Assembly (NCBI RefSeq): GCF_013393945.1
Contig: NZ_CP040297.1
Span: 124,001 to 188,000 of the forward strand
Origin: Nostoc sp. TCL26-01
GTDB lineage: Bacteria; Cyanobacteriota; Cyanobacteriia; Cyanobacteriales; Nostocaceae
DNA length: 64,000 nt
Direction of reading: 5' to 3'
The notes beneath the pieces were generated by a model. The model saw only the letters and a program-made list of their open reading frames with translations, did no database searches and was not told where the DNA came from. Shown here piece by piece: positions 9,035 to 17,625 of the stretch (the stretch's first letter is position 1; every line of letters begins with the position of its first letter). The position numbers and the translations under genes were made by a program.

Positions 9035-10150
9035 TCACTTTGGATTCTTGAGCATTTGAGTTAAGCGATCGCGTAATAATATTTCTTGTTTGCTATCTTC
9101 TAGAGTTTGTGAGAGGATGATGGCTCTTTCGTAAAAATTACGGGCGGTTGGGTAGTTTCCTAGCTGCTCGTATAGTTGGGCGTAGGATGCAAAAGAATTT
9201 AATTCTTCTTGCTGATTTTGTAGTTCTTGGGAGATGATGAGGCGTTGTTGGAGTAATTCAAAGGCGCGTTCATAACGTCCGACAGCGCTGTGAGCTGTGA
9301 CTAAGCCATCAATTGATCGTAATTGATTGGTGCGATCGCCAAGAATTTTTGCCATACCCATCGCTGCGCCATACGTACCGATGGTGTCTGGATAATTGCC
9401 AGCTGCTAGGTAAGCATCACCCAAGTTATTTAAAGTATTGATTTCGCCTTGGGTATCTCTGGTTTGGCGGCGGAATGTTAAAGCTTTCTCATAAAGTTTA
9501 ATGGCTTTGTTGTAATCTCCTAGTCTAGCTGTAACTAAACCGAAATTACTCAGAGATAAACCTTCACCTGCAATATTTTTAACATTGTGAGCAATGGTGA
9601 TGGCTTCTTGAACAGTGTTTCCTGCGGCTACGGTTTCACCAGCTTGTAAGAGCAAAGTAGCCAGATTATTCAGTGCAAAAATCTGAGCTTGAAAGTCTTG
9701 AGTATCACGAGCGATCGCTAATCTTCGGCGTAAAGCGTTTTCACCTTCTTTATCACGACCAAGTTGAATATACGCTCTTGCCAATAAATCATAAGTTAAA
9801 CCCTGGGCTTTATAGTCACTCAGCCAGTGATAAATATCCAACGCCTGTAAACCAGAGTCAATGGCTTTGTCTGGATATCCAGAGGCGTATTGTTGTTCAC
9901 CAACCCGCAATAATGCGTCTGCTTCATCTCTAGATTGTCTGCCAAAAGAACTATTTAAAGGACGATGGAGTTGTTCAGTAATATCAACTGCGTTTGCAGC
10001 TAGAGGATGCAGCACAGAAGTGACAATTAACAAATAAAAGCAAAAAAATGGAAATTTTTTAACTTGGCCCAGAGCCAACAACCCATTACGTCTAGTTTTA
10101 GGAACGAAATCTAAAACAGTTTGTTCTAGCAACAAATGCCGTTGTGTCAT
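9035..10150 (-). CDS. secreted/membrane-anchored TPR-repeat protein, 371 aa
   Basis: After a positively charged N-terminus there is one hydrophobic segment (about residues 32-54, FFCFYLLIVTSVLHPLAANA) that could be a signal peptide or an anchor. The rest is a series of tetratricopeptide repeats, about six or seven copies of a 40-residue unit, for example 'SLSNFGLVTARLGDYNKAIKLYEKALTF'. TPR arrays bind other proteins and have no enzyme activity of their own. No CHAT or kinase domain is fused. A divergent short gap to the right holds no clear promoter. The first coding residues could be shorter if an internal Met were used, but none is near the hydrophobic segment. Confidence 0.8.
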   Translation of the reverse strand: MTQRHLLLEQTVLDFVPKTRRNGLLALGQVKKFPFFCFYLLIVTSVLHPLAANAVDITEQLHRPLNSSFGRQSRDEADALLRVGEQQYASGYPDKAIDSGLQALDIYHWLSDYKAQGLTYDLLARAYIQLGRDKEGENALRRRLAIARDTQDFQAQIFALNNLATLLLQAGETVAAGNTVQEAITIAHNVKNIAGEGLSLSNFGLVTARLGDYNKAIKLYEKALTFRRQTRDTQGEINTLNNLGDAYLAAGNYPDTIGTYGAAMGMAKILGDRTNQLRSIDGLVTAHSAVGRYERAFELLQQRLIISQELQNQQEELNSFASYAQLYEQLGNYPTARNFYERAIILSQTLEDSKQEILLRDRLTQMLKNPK

Positions 10151-10248
10151 AAAACTTACCTATGAAATTTTAGCCTTCAGTAAAAGCTTTTAGAAAAAGT
10201 TTTAATTTGTGAGTATGAAGACTAGCAATATACGCGGATATACTGTGG

Positions 10249-10878
10249 TTACGACGGCACTAAATCCTCTCCCAAGTAGATGGCGCGAATATCTGCGGGT
10301 AATTTGTCCTCTAGCATACGATAACCTTCCTGGAGAAAATTGGCTACCTCGGCAGGTGTCACCTTTTCACCTTCAGCTTGGAGATAAGCAGCGATGCGAG
10401 TCTCACTCCAGTGGAAAGTTTGTGCCATCAAAACCATTAACCGTAACATGGGTGGTAATTGGTCTAATGCTTGTTCGACATAGCACCACAATGGGGGTGA
10501 AGTTGCTTGCAAGGAATAATGAATGGCTTCCGTAGGCGGTAACTTAATCTCATTGATACAGACAGCTGTGATATTAATCAGCCAATTCTGGAGAGTTAAA
10601 GCTTCCTGTCCTGGTGGGGGGTTATGTAAATCCAGTCCGCCGAGTTCATAATAGATATGTCGCCAAGTCAGAGCAAATAGATAGTCAGCTTGTACAGGCG
10701 ATCGCGCCGAATGTTGAATCAAGGTGTAAACTATCGGGCTATAACGACAAAAAATTACCGTAAAGTATTTACCAGCATCCGGATGATGCTGAAACAGATC
10801 CAGTAATTCCTGGTCAGTGTGGTGAAATAGCGACTTCACCAGGGGATGATTAGTTTCAGGAAAATGGGGAATTTGCAT
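10249..10878 (-). CDS. sigma-70-like (ECF-type) protein, 209 aa
   Basis: The layout resembles small sigma factors. An N-terminal region 2-like helical part (about 20-90: DQELLDLFQHHPDAGKYFTVIFCRYSPIVYTLI) is followed by a linker and a region 4-like part (about 135-195: ALDQLPPMLRLMVLMAQTFHWSETRIAAYLQAEG), which carries the 'LPP..R.V..L.....S..EIA..L' helix-turn-helix pattern. Sequence match to classical ECF factors is weak, and DNA-binding residues cannot be checked by eye. It is divergent from a membrane-anchored VOC protein gene. No anti-sigma factor is evident. It could be a degenerate sigma-like regulator, and the identity should be treated as likely, not certain. Confidence 0.6.
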   Translation of the reverse strand: MQIPHFPETNHPLVKSLFHHTDQELLDLFQHHPDAGKYFTVIFCRYSPIVYTLIQHSARSPVQADYLFALTWRHIYYELGGLDLHNPPPGQEALTLQNWLINITAVCINEIKLPPTEAIHYSLQATSPPLWCYVEQALDQLPPMLRLMVLMAQTFHWSETRIAAYLQAEGEKVTPAEVANFLQEGYRMLEDKLPADIRAIYLGEDLVPS

Positions 10879-11075
10879 AAGTCAGGCAGTTGATACTTGT
10901 TAAAATAAAGTTACCAATAAGAGTTTGAGACTCAGCCGTATAATATCTTCATGTTGGTCTGTAGTGAGGTACGACTCAGACCAGTTTAGTATTGGTACAC
11001 TAGAATAAGGACTCAATTCAAGTCTTTAATCGATAATGATAAAAGCCACTCCTTTATATAATTCTTAAGTTGTTC

Positions 11076-11672
11076 ATGGTTATAGCAGTTAATGTGATGT
11101 CTTTCTTAATCACTCCTTTGACTTTAGGCTCTTTTTTACCCTCTCTCCCACTGGATAGCCTGATGTCCACCCAAGGCATTATGGTGATTTTGCTAGCAGC
11201 CTATGCTGGCGCTATGTGGCTATTCCTCACCAGTGCGCCCAAAGTGCATACTGTGATGGTGTCTGATTTAGAGATTGCCCGACAATTATATGAAGGGCTA
11301 CTAGATTTGCCAGCCGCAGAAGTGCCATTACATTACTACTACAACTATGAACAAACCATAGGCGCAGCAGGTATTGATCCGCTATACATGTCCACCAGTC
11401 CCAGCTTGTCTGGTAGGACAATGAATAGTGCCAACGATGGACTGTGGTATCAATTGAAGAAAAATACTCAACTCCATGTGATTACTGGTGCAAGTTTAGG
11501 TGTAAAAAATCAACAGCGTCACGTTTGTTTTGACCGTGATTGTTTAGAAATGATTTTAATGCGAGTAGAAACACGCGGTTTAAAGTTCAAAATTCGTAAC
11601 CAAAAGCCCTTAAATTTTCTCATCAAAGACTATGAAGGGCGGATTATTGAGGTAGCAGAAGTAGCAAATTAG
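11076..11672 (+). CDS. membrane-anchored VOC (glyoxalase-like) domain protein
   Basis: The N-terminus has two hydrophobic segments (about 1-20 and 30-50) that should anchor the protein in the membrane. The remaining 140 residues match a glyoxalase/bleomycin-resistance (VOC) fold: VHTVMVSDLEIARQLYEGLLDLP at the start and DYEGRIIEVAE at the end. Normal metal ligands of VOC enzymes (His and Glu) are partly visible (VHTV, IIEV), but a catalytic role is not shown. The frame opens with a TTG two codons upstream; I chose the ATG. It is divergent from the sigma-like gene to the left and ends at a strong terminator. Confidence 0.7.
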   Translation: MVIAVNVMSFLITPLTLGSFLPSLPLDSLMSTQGIMVILLAAYAGAMWLFLTSAPKVHTVMVSDLEIARQLYEGLLDLPAAEVPLHYYYNYEQTIGAAGIDPLYMSTSPSLSGRTMNSANDGLWYQLKKNTQLHVITGASLGVKNQQRHVCFDRDCLEMILMRVETRGLKFKIRNQKPLNFLIKDYEGRIIEVAEVAN

Positions 11673-11691
11673 TAATTATTACTAGTTGTTA

Positions 11692-11735
11692 AAAATAGGG
11701 TGCGTTGCGAAAATTATCACGCACTCTATTTTTTT
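11692..11735 (+). terminator. Rho-independent terminator
   Basis: A 14-base stem (AAAATAGGGTGCGT with ACGCACTCTATTTT, one G-T pair) encloses a 13-base loop and ends in a run of seven T. It lies 20 bases after the VOC gene. The A/T symmetry means it could also serve the convergent lipoprotein gene. Confidence 0.8.
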
Positions 11736-11751
11736 ACTGATCTGCAAATAT

Positions 11752-12684
11752 TTAGTTGGCGTTTTGATAAATTAAAAAGACTGAACCGATCGCACCACCA
11801 TTTTCTACATATATTTTCCTGTTGTAATACAATCCTGGTGACATCCCACCATCAAATAATATACCTTCTTGAATATTTCCTAAACAATTATTACGGGCAA
11901 TACCTGCTAAAACATCATCAAATTGCTCTGGAAGTAACTCTTGATTAATTCCCGATGGTTCAATACTGGAATTAGCTTTTAAATCATTCACTAATAGAAT
12001 CACATAGCCTTGATTTGTAATAGCTGCCATAGAACGGTTAGTGGCTTGTCTGCAAGCGAATTCTCCTAAATCTTGGCAGATATCTTTAAACTTACCCTGG
12101 CGATAAAATCTGCCGTTACCACCTACTAAGTTGTAATTAAGTATATTAGCTTCTCTTCTACCAGCTTGGATTGTAGCTTTGCGTGCTTGTGGTTTACCGC
12201 CAGATATGCCAAAGGAAGAACGCTTATTTTTAAAATCTCCAGAATACTCGACTCCACGAGAAATATTTAAACCTTGGGGTTGATCATTAGTATCTATATA
12301 ATCGGCATTAATTGCGGCTATTGGTTGTTTGCCATTGAGAGTAGAGTTACTATCAGCAATCAGTTCCCGAAATTGTTTAGGAATATATTCTCGACGAATT
12401 TTACCTTTAGCATCTTTCGCATAAATTTTGTGAGACAAACCAACATTGACTTTAAAATCTAATGCTGCTGATCTGGGATTAAAAATAATCACATGATTAA
12501 TCCCTTTAGCAAATTTCTTACCACGATTATTGGTCTTAAAAAACTCCATACTAAATTGAGCATCTTTCCCAGGACAAGTTTTTGTAACTTTTGATGCGGA
12601 ACTAGCATCGATTTTTTTACAACTTGATAACAAGCTGGCAATGATCACAAATATAGAGAGAGCAACTATTTTTTTGAAAATCAT
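11752..12684 (-). CDS. phosphodiester glycosidase-family (NAGPA-like) lipoprotein, 310 aa
   Basis: The N-terminus is a lipoprotein signal: hydrophobic helix then LLSSC, with the Cys at about 22, so the mature protein should be lipid-anchored. The body matches the phosphodiester glycosidase / NAGPA family (formerly DUF2233). It has the AAINADYID block (about 120-130), PQGLNISRG, a RSMAAITNQGYVILL block, and the late conserved LFDGGMSPGL (about 275). In better-known members these residues build the active site that removes GlcNAc caps or acts on exopolysaccharide phosphodiesters. The substrate here is unknown, and cell envelope sugar is a reasonable guess. It ends convergent with the VOC gene across a shared terminator. 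Confidence 0.8.
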   Translation of the reverse strand: MIFKKIVALSIFVIIASLLSSCKKIDASSASKVTKTCPGKDAQFSMEFFKTNNRGKKFAKGINHVIIFNPRSAALDFKVNVGLSHKIYAKDAKGKIRREYIPKQFRELIADSNSTLNGKQPIAAINADYIDTNDQPQGLNISRGVEYSGDFKNKRSSFGISGGKPQARKATIQAGRREANILNYNLVGGNGRFYRQGKFKDICQDLGEFACRQATNRSMAAITNQGYVILLVNDLKANSSIEPSGINQELLPEQFDDVLAGIARNNCLGNIQEGILFDGGMSPGLYYNRKIYVENGGAIGSVFLIYQNAN

Positions 12685-12834
12685 ACAAAATAAACAGGAG
12701 TCAGAATACAGGAGTCAGAATACAGAATACTCCACCCATAAAGGGATGAAGTTTCAAGGCGAGAATATTTTAATTTTTTTCACCCACTAGGGGCGAGGTT
12801 TTAGAGTTTGTTGGAAAAGTAGTTAGTGAATTAA

Positions 12835-12988
12835 GAGGGTGTTTGAAAAGTTTCAGTAGGTATAAAAATGTCATTCTTCCTTACGCTCCGCGTCAGGAAG
12901 AATCTAGGTTTTGTGGCACATACCGAGATGTTTCATTCCGCTACGCTGCATTCAACATGACAAAGAAACAGACTTTTCCAACGTCCTC
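12835..12988. mobile_element. 154-bp MITE, family B (copy 1) with TAA target duplication
   Basis: The left end GAGGGTGTTTGAAAAGT and the right end ACTTTTCCAACGTCCTC are imperfect inverted repeats. The trinucleotide TAA lies on both sides, a perfect 3-base target duplication. A second copy of the same length (154 bases) is at 32690-32843 and is nearly identical, differing mainly in a short stretch near its centre-left. Ends and TNA duplications match what is known for the ISL2/IS1031 groups of the IS5 family, so mobilisation by such a transposase in trans is likely. It carries no gene. Confidence 0.85.
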
Positions 12989-13520
12989 TAAGTGTAGGTT
13001 GAGTGGAGTACAACGCAACCCAACATCGATCTTAAAAACCCAGTATGGATATTGGTGTTGGTTTATCCCAAAGCCTCCACCCAACCTACTAATACACTTG
13101 TTTGTATGAAACCACCCTGCTCTCTCCATCTCCCCATCCCCCATTCTCCACAACTTTTTTGCCAATCTCCTCACTTTTCCACAACATAATTGGGTGATAT
13201 CTGCTAAGATTTCACTCTAATGCTGCTTTAAAGTGATTTAATACAGCATGAAAGGTTTTGGGTATGTAGTCCCAAGCTTTTCTCACATAAAAAGTACTTG
13301 GCAGTTTTCTTGATGAAAAATTAACATAATCTAAGTTGGTGTCAGTAGGCTGAGGTGAATAACGGAAATTTCTATCTGAGGATGTAAATACTATAAGTAA
13401 ATGTAATACGTATATTGATTTACATCTTACGTCTTTCTACTCTTGCTAAAGCCACAAATCTTGACCCAATATTGTTTAACAATGTTTAAACTGAAAATTT
13501 ATAAGTAGTTAATCAAAAAT
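12989..13520. other. intergenic region upstream of phosphatase gene
   Basis: From 12990 to about 13100 there is another imperfect inverted repeat (AAGTGTAGGTTGAGTGG near the left end, CCACCCAACCTACT...CACTT near the right), a common Nostoc 'cccaacctac' type repeat. The remainder is AT-rich and should hold the promoter of the phosphatase gene. I cannot place it, and no coding frame here is convincing. Confidence 0.55.
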
Positions 13521-14939
13521 TTGTCCTTTCCCAGTGCAATAACACCCGTGTCTGTGTCTCAAGTGCCTTTTCAACCAACCGACAACAATAACAGTGCTAC
13601 GACAGATGTCACACCAGTCGTAGCGCTCAAAGAACTCGTGGCACGACTGCACCGGGAACAAAACAAAATTCAAGATTTGCTCAGTTCTTTGGGATTTGCC
13701 CTGAGAAGCTTTAATAACCTGAATCAGTTTTTAGAACTGATTCCCCTGATGGCAACAAGGGTGACAGATGCCGATGGTAGCGCTTTATTTCTCTACAAAC
13801 CTAATGGGCAAGTTAGGTTAGAGCAGCTACACTGGCAAGACAGTCGCCAGCGCAAAAATATTCGTAAAGCCTTAGAAACAGCTAGTAGCCAAATTACTCT
13901 ATTACCTAATACTGCGCCCATATCCAGTGCCACAGGGATGTTGGATGATCAGATGCACCGCTACTTGGGGCCAGATGTACAAATTTTTGGCACAGCAATT
14001 TTAGTGAAGCATACAGAACGGGGTTGGTTGTACGTATTAAGCCGAGATCCCGAATATAGCTGGACAGAAACTCGACAAAAGTTAGTGCGTCTCGTGGCAG
14101 ATCAAACTGCGGTAGCGATCGAAAATGATGAACTAGCAGTAGAATTGCGGAAAAAAGAACGTTTAGATCAAGAATTAGAGATTGGGGCAGAGATTCAACG
14201 TCGGTTACTTCCTCGGCAATGTCCTAATATTCCTGGAGCTATCTTGGCAGCACGCTGTAAACCTGCTAATCGTGTTGGTGGAGATTATTACGATTTTATT
14301 CCCACTAGTCATAGTCAAATTTTACCTTATGACAGAATTGGGCAAGATTCCGGGCGCTGGGGTTTGGTAATTGGCGATGTGATGGGTAAGGGCGTGCCGG
14401 CGGGATTAATCATGACGATGATGCGCGGGATGCTGCGGGGAGAGGTTTTGCATAGTAATTCCCCATCGGGGATTTTACAAAACCTGAATCGGGTTATGTA
14501 CGCCGATTTAGAAAATTCTCACCGTTTTGTGACACTGTTTTACTCAGAATATAATCCCCATAAACGGATTTTGTCTTATAGCAACGCTGCTCATAACCCA
14601 CCTTTATGGTGGCACGCAGCAACAAAAAGTGTCACCCGTTTAGATACTTTAGGGATGTTAATTGGGTTAGATGCTAATAGCCAATACGAAGATGCTCAAG
14701 CCCAATTAGAGCCTGGAGATATAGTTATTTATTATACAGATGGTTTGACAGATGCTGCTGCTGCTAGTGGCGATCGCTTCGATGAAGAAAACTTCGTTGC
14801 TGCTTTTAGTGCAGCTTGTAGATACTGTAACGGGCCAGAAGAAATTGTCGATTACCTATTTACTCAAGTGCAGCAATTTATCGGTGCTGAGAGACAAAAT
14901 AACGATGATATGACGTTAGTGGTTTTACAAATTCTTTAA
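13521..14939 (+). CDS. GAF-domain PP2C (SpoIIE/RsbU-type) phosphatase, 472 aa
   Basis: The protein starts with an unstructured part (1-35) and a coiled segment. A GAF-like sensor domain follows at about 55-200 (FNNLNQFLELIPLMATRVTDADGSALFLY ... VADQTAVAIENDELA). The C-terminal SpoIIE/RsbU-type PP2C phosphatase domain (about 225-470) shows GGDYYDFI, VIGDVMGKGVPAGLIMTMMR, FYSEYNP, YSNAAHNPP, YYTDGLTDA and NDDMTLVVL. The metal-binding aspartates are all present. Such proteins dephosphorylate anti-anti-sigma (STAS) partners and so control stress responses. No STAS or anti-sigma gene is near. The only in-frame starts near the beginning are TTG (used here) and a later GTG at 13548. A 29-base hairpin follows the gene. 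Confidence 0.85.
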   Translation: MSFPSAITPVSVSQVPFQPTDNNNSATTDVTPVVALKELVARLHREQNKIQDLLSSLGFALRSFNNLNQFLELIPLMATRVTDADGSALFLYKPNGQVRLEQLHWQDSRQRKNIRKALETASSQITLLPNTAPISSATGMLDDQMHRYLGPDVQIFGTAILVKHTERGWLYVLSRDPEYSWTETRQKLVRLVADQTAVAIENDELAVELRKKERLDQELEIGAEIQRRLLPRQCPNIPGAILAARCKPANRVGGDYYDFIPTSHSQILPYDRIGQDSGRWGLVIGDVMGKGVPAGLIMTMMRGMLRGEVLHSNSPSGILQNLNRVMYADLENSHRFVTLFYSEYNPHKRILSYSNAAHNPPLWWHAATKSVTRLDTLGMLIGLDANSQYEDAQAQLEPGDIVIYYTDGLTDAAAASGDRFDEENFVAAFSAACRYCNGPEEIVDYLFTQVQQFIGAERQNNDDMTLVVLQIL

Positions 14940-14992
14940 TCTGTCGAGTATAAAGAATGGGTAATGGGTAATAGACATTTCCGAAAATGAAT

Positions 14993-15021
14993 GTAGAGAC
15001 GTTGCAGTGCAACGTCTCTAC
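14993..15021. repeat. 29-base palindromic repeat (GTAGAGACGTTGCA family), possible terminator
   Basis: GTAGAGACGTTGCA pairs perfectly with TGCAACGTCTCTAC around a single-base loop. Close relatives are at 44526-44554 and 60696-60723. Each lies shortly after the stop codon of a neighbouring gene (here the phosphatase, 53 bases), which fits a 3'-end stabiliser or terminator. It lacks a long T tract. Confidence 0.75.
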
Positions 15022-15071
15022 AAGGATTTCGGGCTAGCCTCTAGTCTCTAATTGAACTCTTGGGGTGAGTT

Positions 15072-15974
15072 GTGTTGAAATTTTTCACGAAACTTGACTA
15101 TCTGCTCAAGGAAACTTTCTTGGGTTTGTTACGCGGTGGCTGGATGAATTGGGCTGCTGTGAGTACTGTGACAGTGTTGCTGTTTCTATTTGGCTTGAGT
15201 TTGCAAACTTCTTGGCAGGTAGAAAAGCTACTTTACCAGTTCGGTAGCCAGTTAGAAGTATCTGTTTATCTCGATTCGGGAACGAGTGCGAGAAGTATTG
15301 AGCCATTGGTAGGGCAAATTCCTGATGTGGTGGGAACGCAAATCATTACCAAAGAGCAAGCTTGGACAAAGTTAGTCAAGGAACTGGGAATTTCTAATAT
15401 TGAAGGTGCTACCCAACAGTTAGGAGAGAATCCCTTAGTTGATGAAATGAAAGTCAAAGCGCGAAATTCTCAATCAGTGCCAAATTTAGCAACTAGCCTG
15501 GCAAAATTACCAGGTGTAGATGCAGTAAAGTATGTTGATGAAGCGGTGAAACGAATTGCCCAATTACATCGGGGTTTGAATTGGCTGACTTTGACGATTA
15601 CCATTATTTTGACAGTAACAGCGATCGCTGTCACCACTACCACCATCCGTCTGATTGTGATGGCGCGTCGGCGAGAAATTGAAATTATGCAGTTGGTAGG
15701 AGCGACTACTGCCTGGATTTACCTACCGTTTATTTTACAAGGAATCGCCTTTGGTTTATTTGGTGGTGCGATCGCTTGGGGTTTTATCTCGATCATTCAG
15801 CAATTTATCAGTAAGTTACTCACCAATCAACCAGAATTTATTCAGTTTATTACCAATGGTTTACAACTCACTCCGGCACAAATCTTATTATTACCCCTAA
15901 TCATTTTAAGTTTTGGTGCAGTTGTCGGTTTAATGGGTAGCTTATTCGCTGTCCGACGTTTTGCTAAAAGTTAG
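15072..15974 (+). CDS. ftsX: cell division permease FtsX
   Basis: FtsX is the membrane half of the FtsEX ABC complex, which links the Z-ring to cell-wall hydrolase activation. The 300-residue protein has the expected form: a short cytoplasmic N-terminus, a first membrane helix (about 25-45), a periplasmic region of about 120 residues (ITKEQAWTKLVKELG, PGVDAVKYVDEAV), and three more helices at about 170-195, 215-245 and 270-295. The RRREIEIMQLVGAT motif between helices 2 and 3 is characteristic. GTG is used as start (MLKFF). The partner ATPase gene ftsE is not adjacent, in contrast to many other bacteria. Confidence 0.9.
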   Translation: MLKFFTKLDYLLKETFLGLLRGGWMNWAAVSTVTVLLFLFGLSLQTSWQVEKLLYQFGSQLEVSVYLDSGTSARSIEPLVGQIPDVVGTQIITKEQAWTKLVKELGISNIEGATQQLGENPLVDEMKVKARNSQSVPNLATSLAKLPGVDAVKYVDEAVKRIAQLHRGLNWLTLTITIILTVTAIAVTTTTIRLIVMARRREIEIMQLVGATTAWIYLPFILQGIAFGLFGGAIAWGFISIIQQFISKLLTNQPEFIQFITNGLQLTPAQILLLPLIILSFGAVVGLMGSLFAVRRFAKS

Positions 15975-16138
15975 TGATTAGTCCTGAGTAAGCTTGTTCC
16001 AATGCTCTTTGATTATTGACTCTGGACTAATCTAAGGCTTTTTGATCATTTACCTTAGTACCTCAGCAGATTAGGAAATACTATATAATCAGGTATAATT
16101 TTACTCAAAACTCCTAACTCTCAGTAATACTAGGATTT

Positions 16139-16522
16139 ATGTCGATGATTAGTCTAACTACTGTCAAAAGATTAACTATTCAGTCTTTGGTTGTATTTGG
16201 GACATTAGCTTTATCAGCTACAACTGGACTTTCCCAAAATATTGAACCACAAGAGAATAACGAGCCACCAACACCACCACTTCAATTAGTAAACTTGCCA
16301 ATAGTACCGTTAAACTCAGTATGGACGATTTCGCCACCAGTACCACCACTTGTAAATCAAGAGTTTCCGCACTCAAACCAAAATTTTACGCTTCACTATA
16401 CTACTGTTCCAGAACCAAGTTCAACATTAGGTCTTTTAGTTTTTGGTAGTGTTGGCGTTGCTACAGTACTTAAGCGAAAAAACAAGTTTACTCCTTTATC
16501 CTGTATGGCGGTTCCCAGTTAA
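16139..16522 (+). CDS. small PEP-CTERM protein, 127 aa
   Basis: The protein has a signal peptide (about 14-33) and a Pro/Asn-rich mature region. The C-terminal sorting signal has VPEPSS at about 90, a hydrophobic helix (TLGLLVFGSVGVATVL) and a basic tail (KRKNK). That order is the PEP-CTERM signal, recognised by exosortase and linked to export with exopolysaccharide. About ten residues follow the basic cluster, which is slightly longer than usual. The function of the mature part is unknown. No exosortase gene is in view. Confidence 0.75.
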   Translation: MSMISLTTVKRLTIQSLVVFGTLALSATTGLSQNIEPQENNEPPTPPLQLVNLPIVPLNSVWTISPPVPPLVNQEFPHSNQNFTLHYTTVPEPSSTLGLLVFGSVGVATVLKRKNKFTPLSCMAVPS

Positions 16523-16700
16523 CTGAGGTACAGAATCAATGTTTTAAACGCACAGAGGCGTAAAGAAAAGCGCAGGGAAAAGTTGATTGAGAAGATACAA
16601 TAACCTTAAGCCTCAGAAATGTTGGGTTACTCTGCGAGAAGGCTTACGCCTACGTTCCTTAACCGATCAGTATTGAGTATTGAACTGTTTGTGATCACCA

Positions 16701-17198
16701 TTACTCAAGCATTTGCTGAATTACAGACAATGGCAAAAAAAGTTCCAAAGATGTATCTTCAAGACTGACGAAACCATAGCGAGAGTAATAAGTTTTGGCA
16801 CTTTCATCTTTTGCATCAACAAATAAGCCAATTCCTCCTGCATTTTCTGCAACAATTAAAGCACGCTGCATTGCCTCAATCATCAAAACTTCTCCAATTC
16901 CTTGCCTCTGATAAGCTTGATCAACTGCTAATCTTGCTAGCTTTACACCAGGAATTTTATCAGGGTATTTCTTGAAGAATTTCGCTGAAAATTTGTCTAC
17001 ACGCACCTCACACAATGTCAATGTAAAAAAAGCAATTATGATATCTGGCTGTTCTGTATCAACTAAAACGAAAGTACGGGAAACACCTTTTTGGATATGT
17101 TGTCTTGCTATTTGTTTAAGGAATAGATTTAATACTTCATTGCCACAATCAAAGCGATCTCGGTCATGTTGCTTACCCAGCAATTCAATAGCTCTCAC
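16701..17198 (-). CDS. GNAT acetyltransferase toxin (TacT/AtaT-like)
   Basis: A 165-residue GCN5-type acetyltransferase. The acetyl-CoA loop is visible as LARLAVDQAYQRQGIGEVLM (Q-R-Q-G-I-G at about 97-102), and the C-terminal motif is TYYSRYGF (about 136-143), whose tyrosine is the expected general acid. Size, gene order and partner match GNAT toxins that acetylate the amino group of charged tRNA and stop translation; which tRNA is unknown. Its start overlaps the end of the antitoxin gene by 14 bases, the usual translational coupling of these pairs. The antitoxin comes first. Confidence 0.85.
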   Translation of the reverse strand: MRAIELLGKQHDRDRFDCGNEVLNLFLKQIARQHIQKGVSRTFVLVDTEQPDIIIAFFTLTLCEVRVDKFSAKFFKKYPDKIPGVKLARLAVDQAYQRQGIGEVLMIEAMQRALIVAENAGGIGLFVDAKDESAKTYYSRYGFVSLEDTSLELFLPLSVIQQMLE

Positions 17199-17472
17199 TG
17201 AAAAATTCCTTGTGCTTTTTCAAGGCTGCTTTTAATTCTGCATTCAGTACAGGAGGATTTTCAATTAGGCTAAATACTAGATCAGCATCATTTTGTGACA
17301 AAAGAATTACTCGTTCATCTTCTATCACTTTTTTTGCTTCTTTCAACGCCGCTTGAATCATAAATTGATTCAAGGTAGCACCCGATAATTCTGCCGCTAT
17401 TTTTAGAGTTTCTTGAATATTGACAGGAATTCTGGCAGTTATCCGAACGGTATTTTCGTGACTGTTAGACAT
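17185..17472 (-). CDS. DUF1778 antitoxin (TacA/AtaR-like)
   Basis: A 95-residue protein with an N-terminal ribbon-helix-helix DNA-binding region (RITARIPVNIQETLKIAAELSGATLNQFMIQAAL) and a C-terminal toxin-binding tail that ends in LNAELKAALKKHKEF. This matches the DUF1778 antitoxin family that pairs with GNAT toxins. I chose the ATG; the open frame extends three codons further to a TTG. The palindrome just upstream, at 17512-17530, is the likely operator for autorepression. The pair is a typical accessory toxin-antitoxin module. Confidence 0.85.
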   Translation of the reverse strand: MSNSHENTVRITARIPVNIQETLKIAAELSGATLNQFMIQAALKEAKKVIEDERVILLSQNDADLVFSLIENPPVLNAELKAALKKHKEFFSESY

Positions 17473-17511
17473 GGAAAACAAAGTGTCATATTCTCCTATA
17501 TTTTAGCTTAG

Positions 17512-17530
17512 TGGTGTCAAAATGACACCA
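17512..17530. promoter_or_regulatory. palindromic operator of the toxin-antitoxin pair
   Basis: TGGTGTCA-AAA-TGACACCA is a perfect 8+8 palindrome about 40 bases upstream of the antitoxin start. A half-site, GTGTCA, recurs at 17483-17488, closer to the gene. Ribbon-helix-helix antitoxins bind such sites as dimers of dimers. Operator function is inferred from position and symmetry. Confidence 0.75.
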
Positions 17531-17625
17531 TAAATCCTGGAACTAACCTTAAGTTTTTCGTCTTGAAGTCAATACACCTGTCATCTAACTGATATCCTAC
17601 TCAGGATTCAATATGAATAAATGCT

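Noticed and set aside
12843..13174. Open frames on both strands behind the lipoprotein gene
   Set aside because: They are formed by the family B MITE and a neighbouring repeat.
14940..16138. An ftsE gene expected next to ftsX
   Set aside because: No ATP-binding cassette protein is coded on either side; only ftsX is present in the window.
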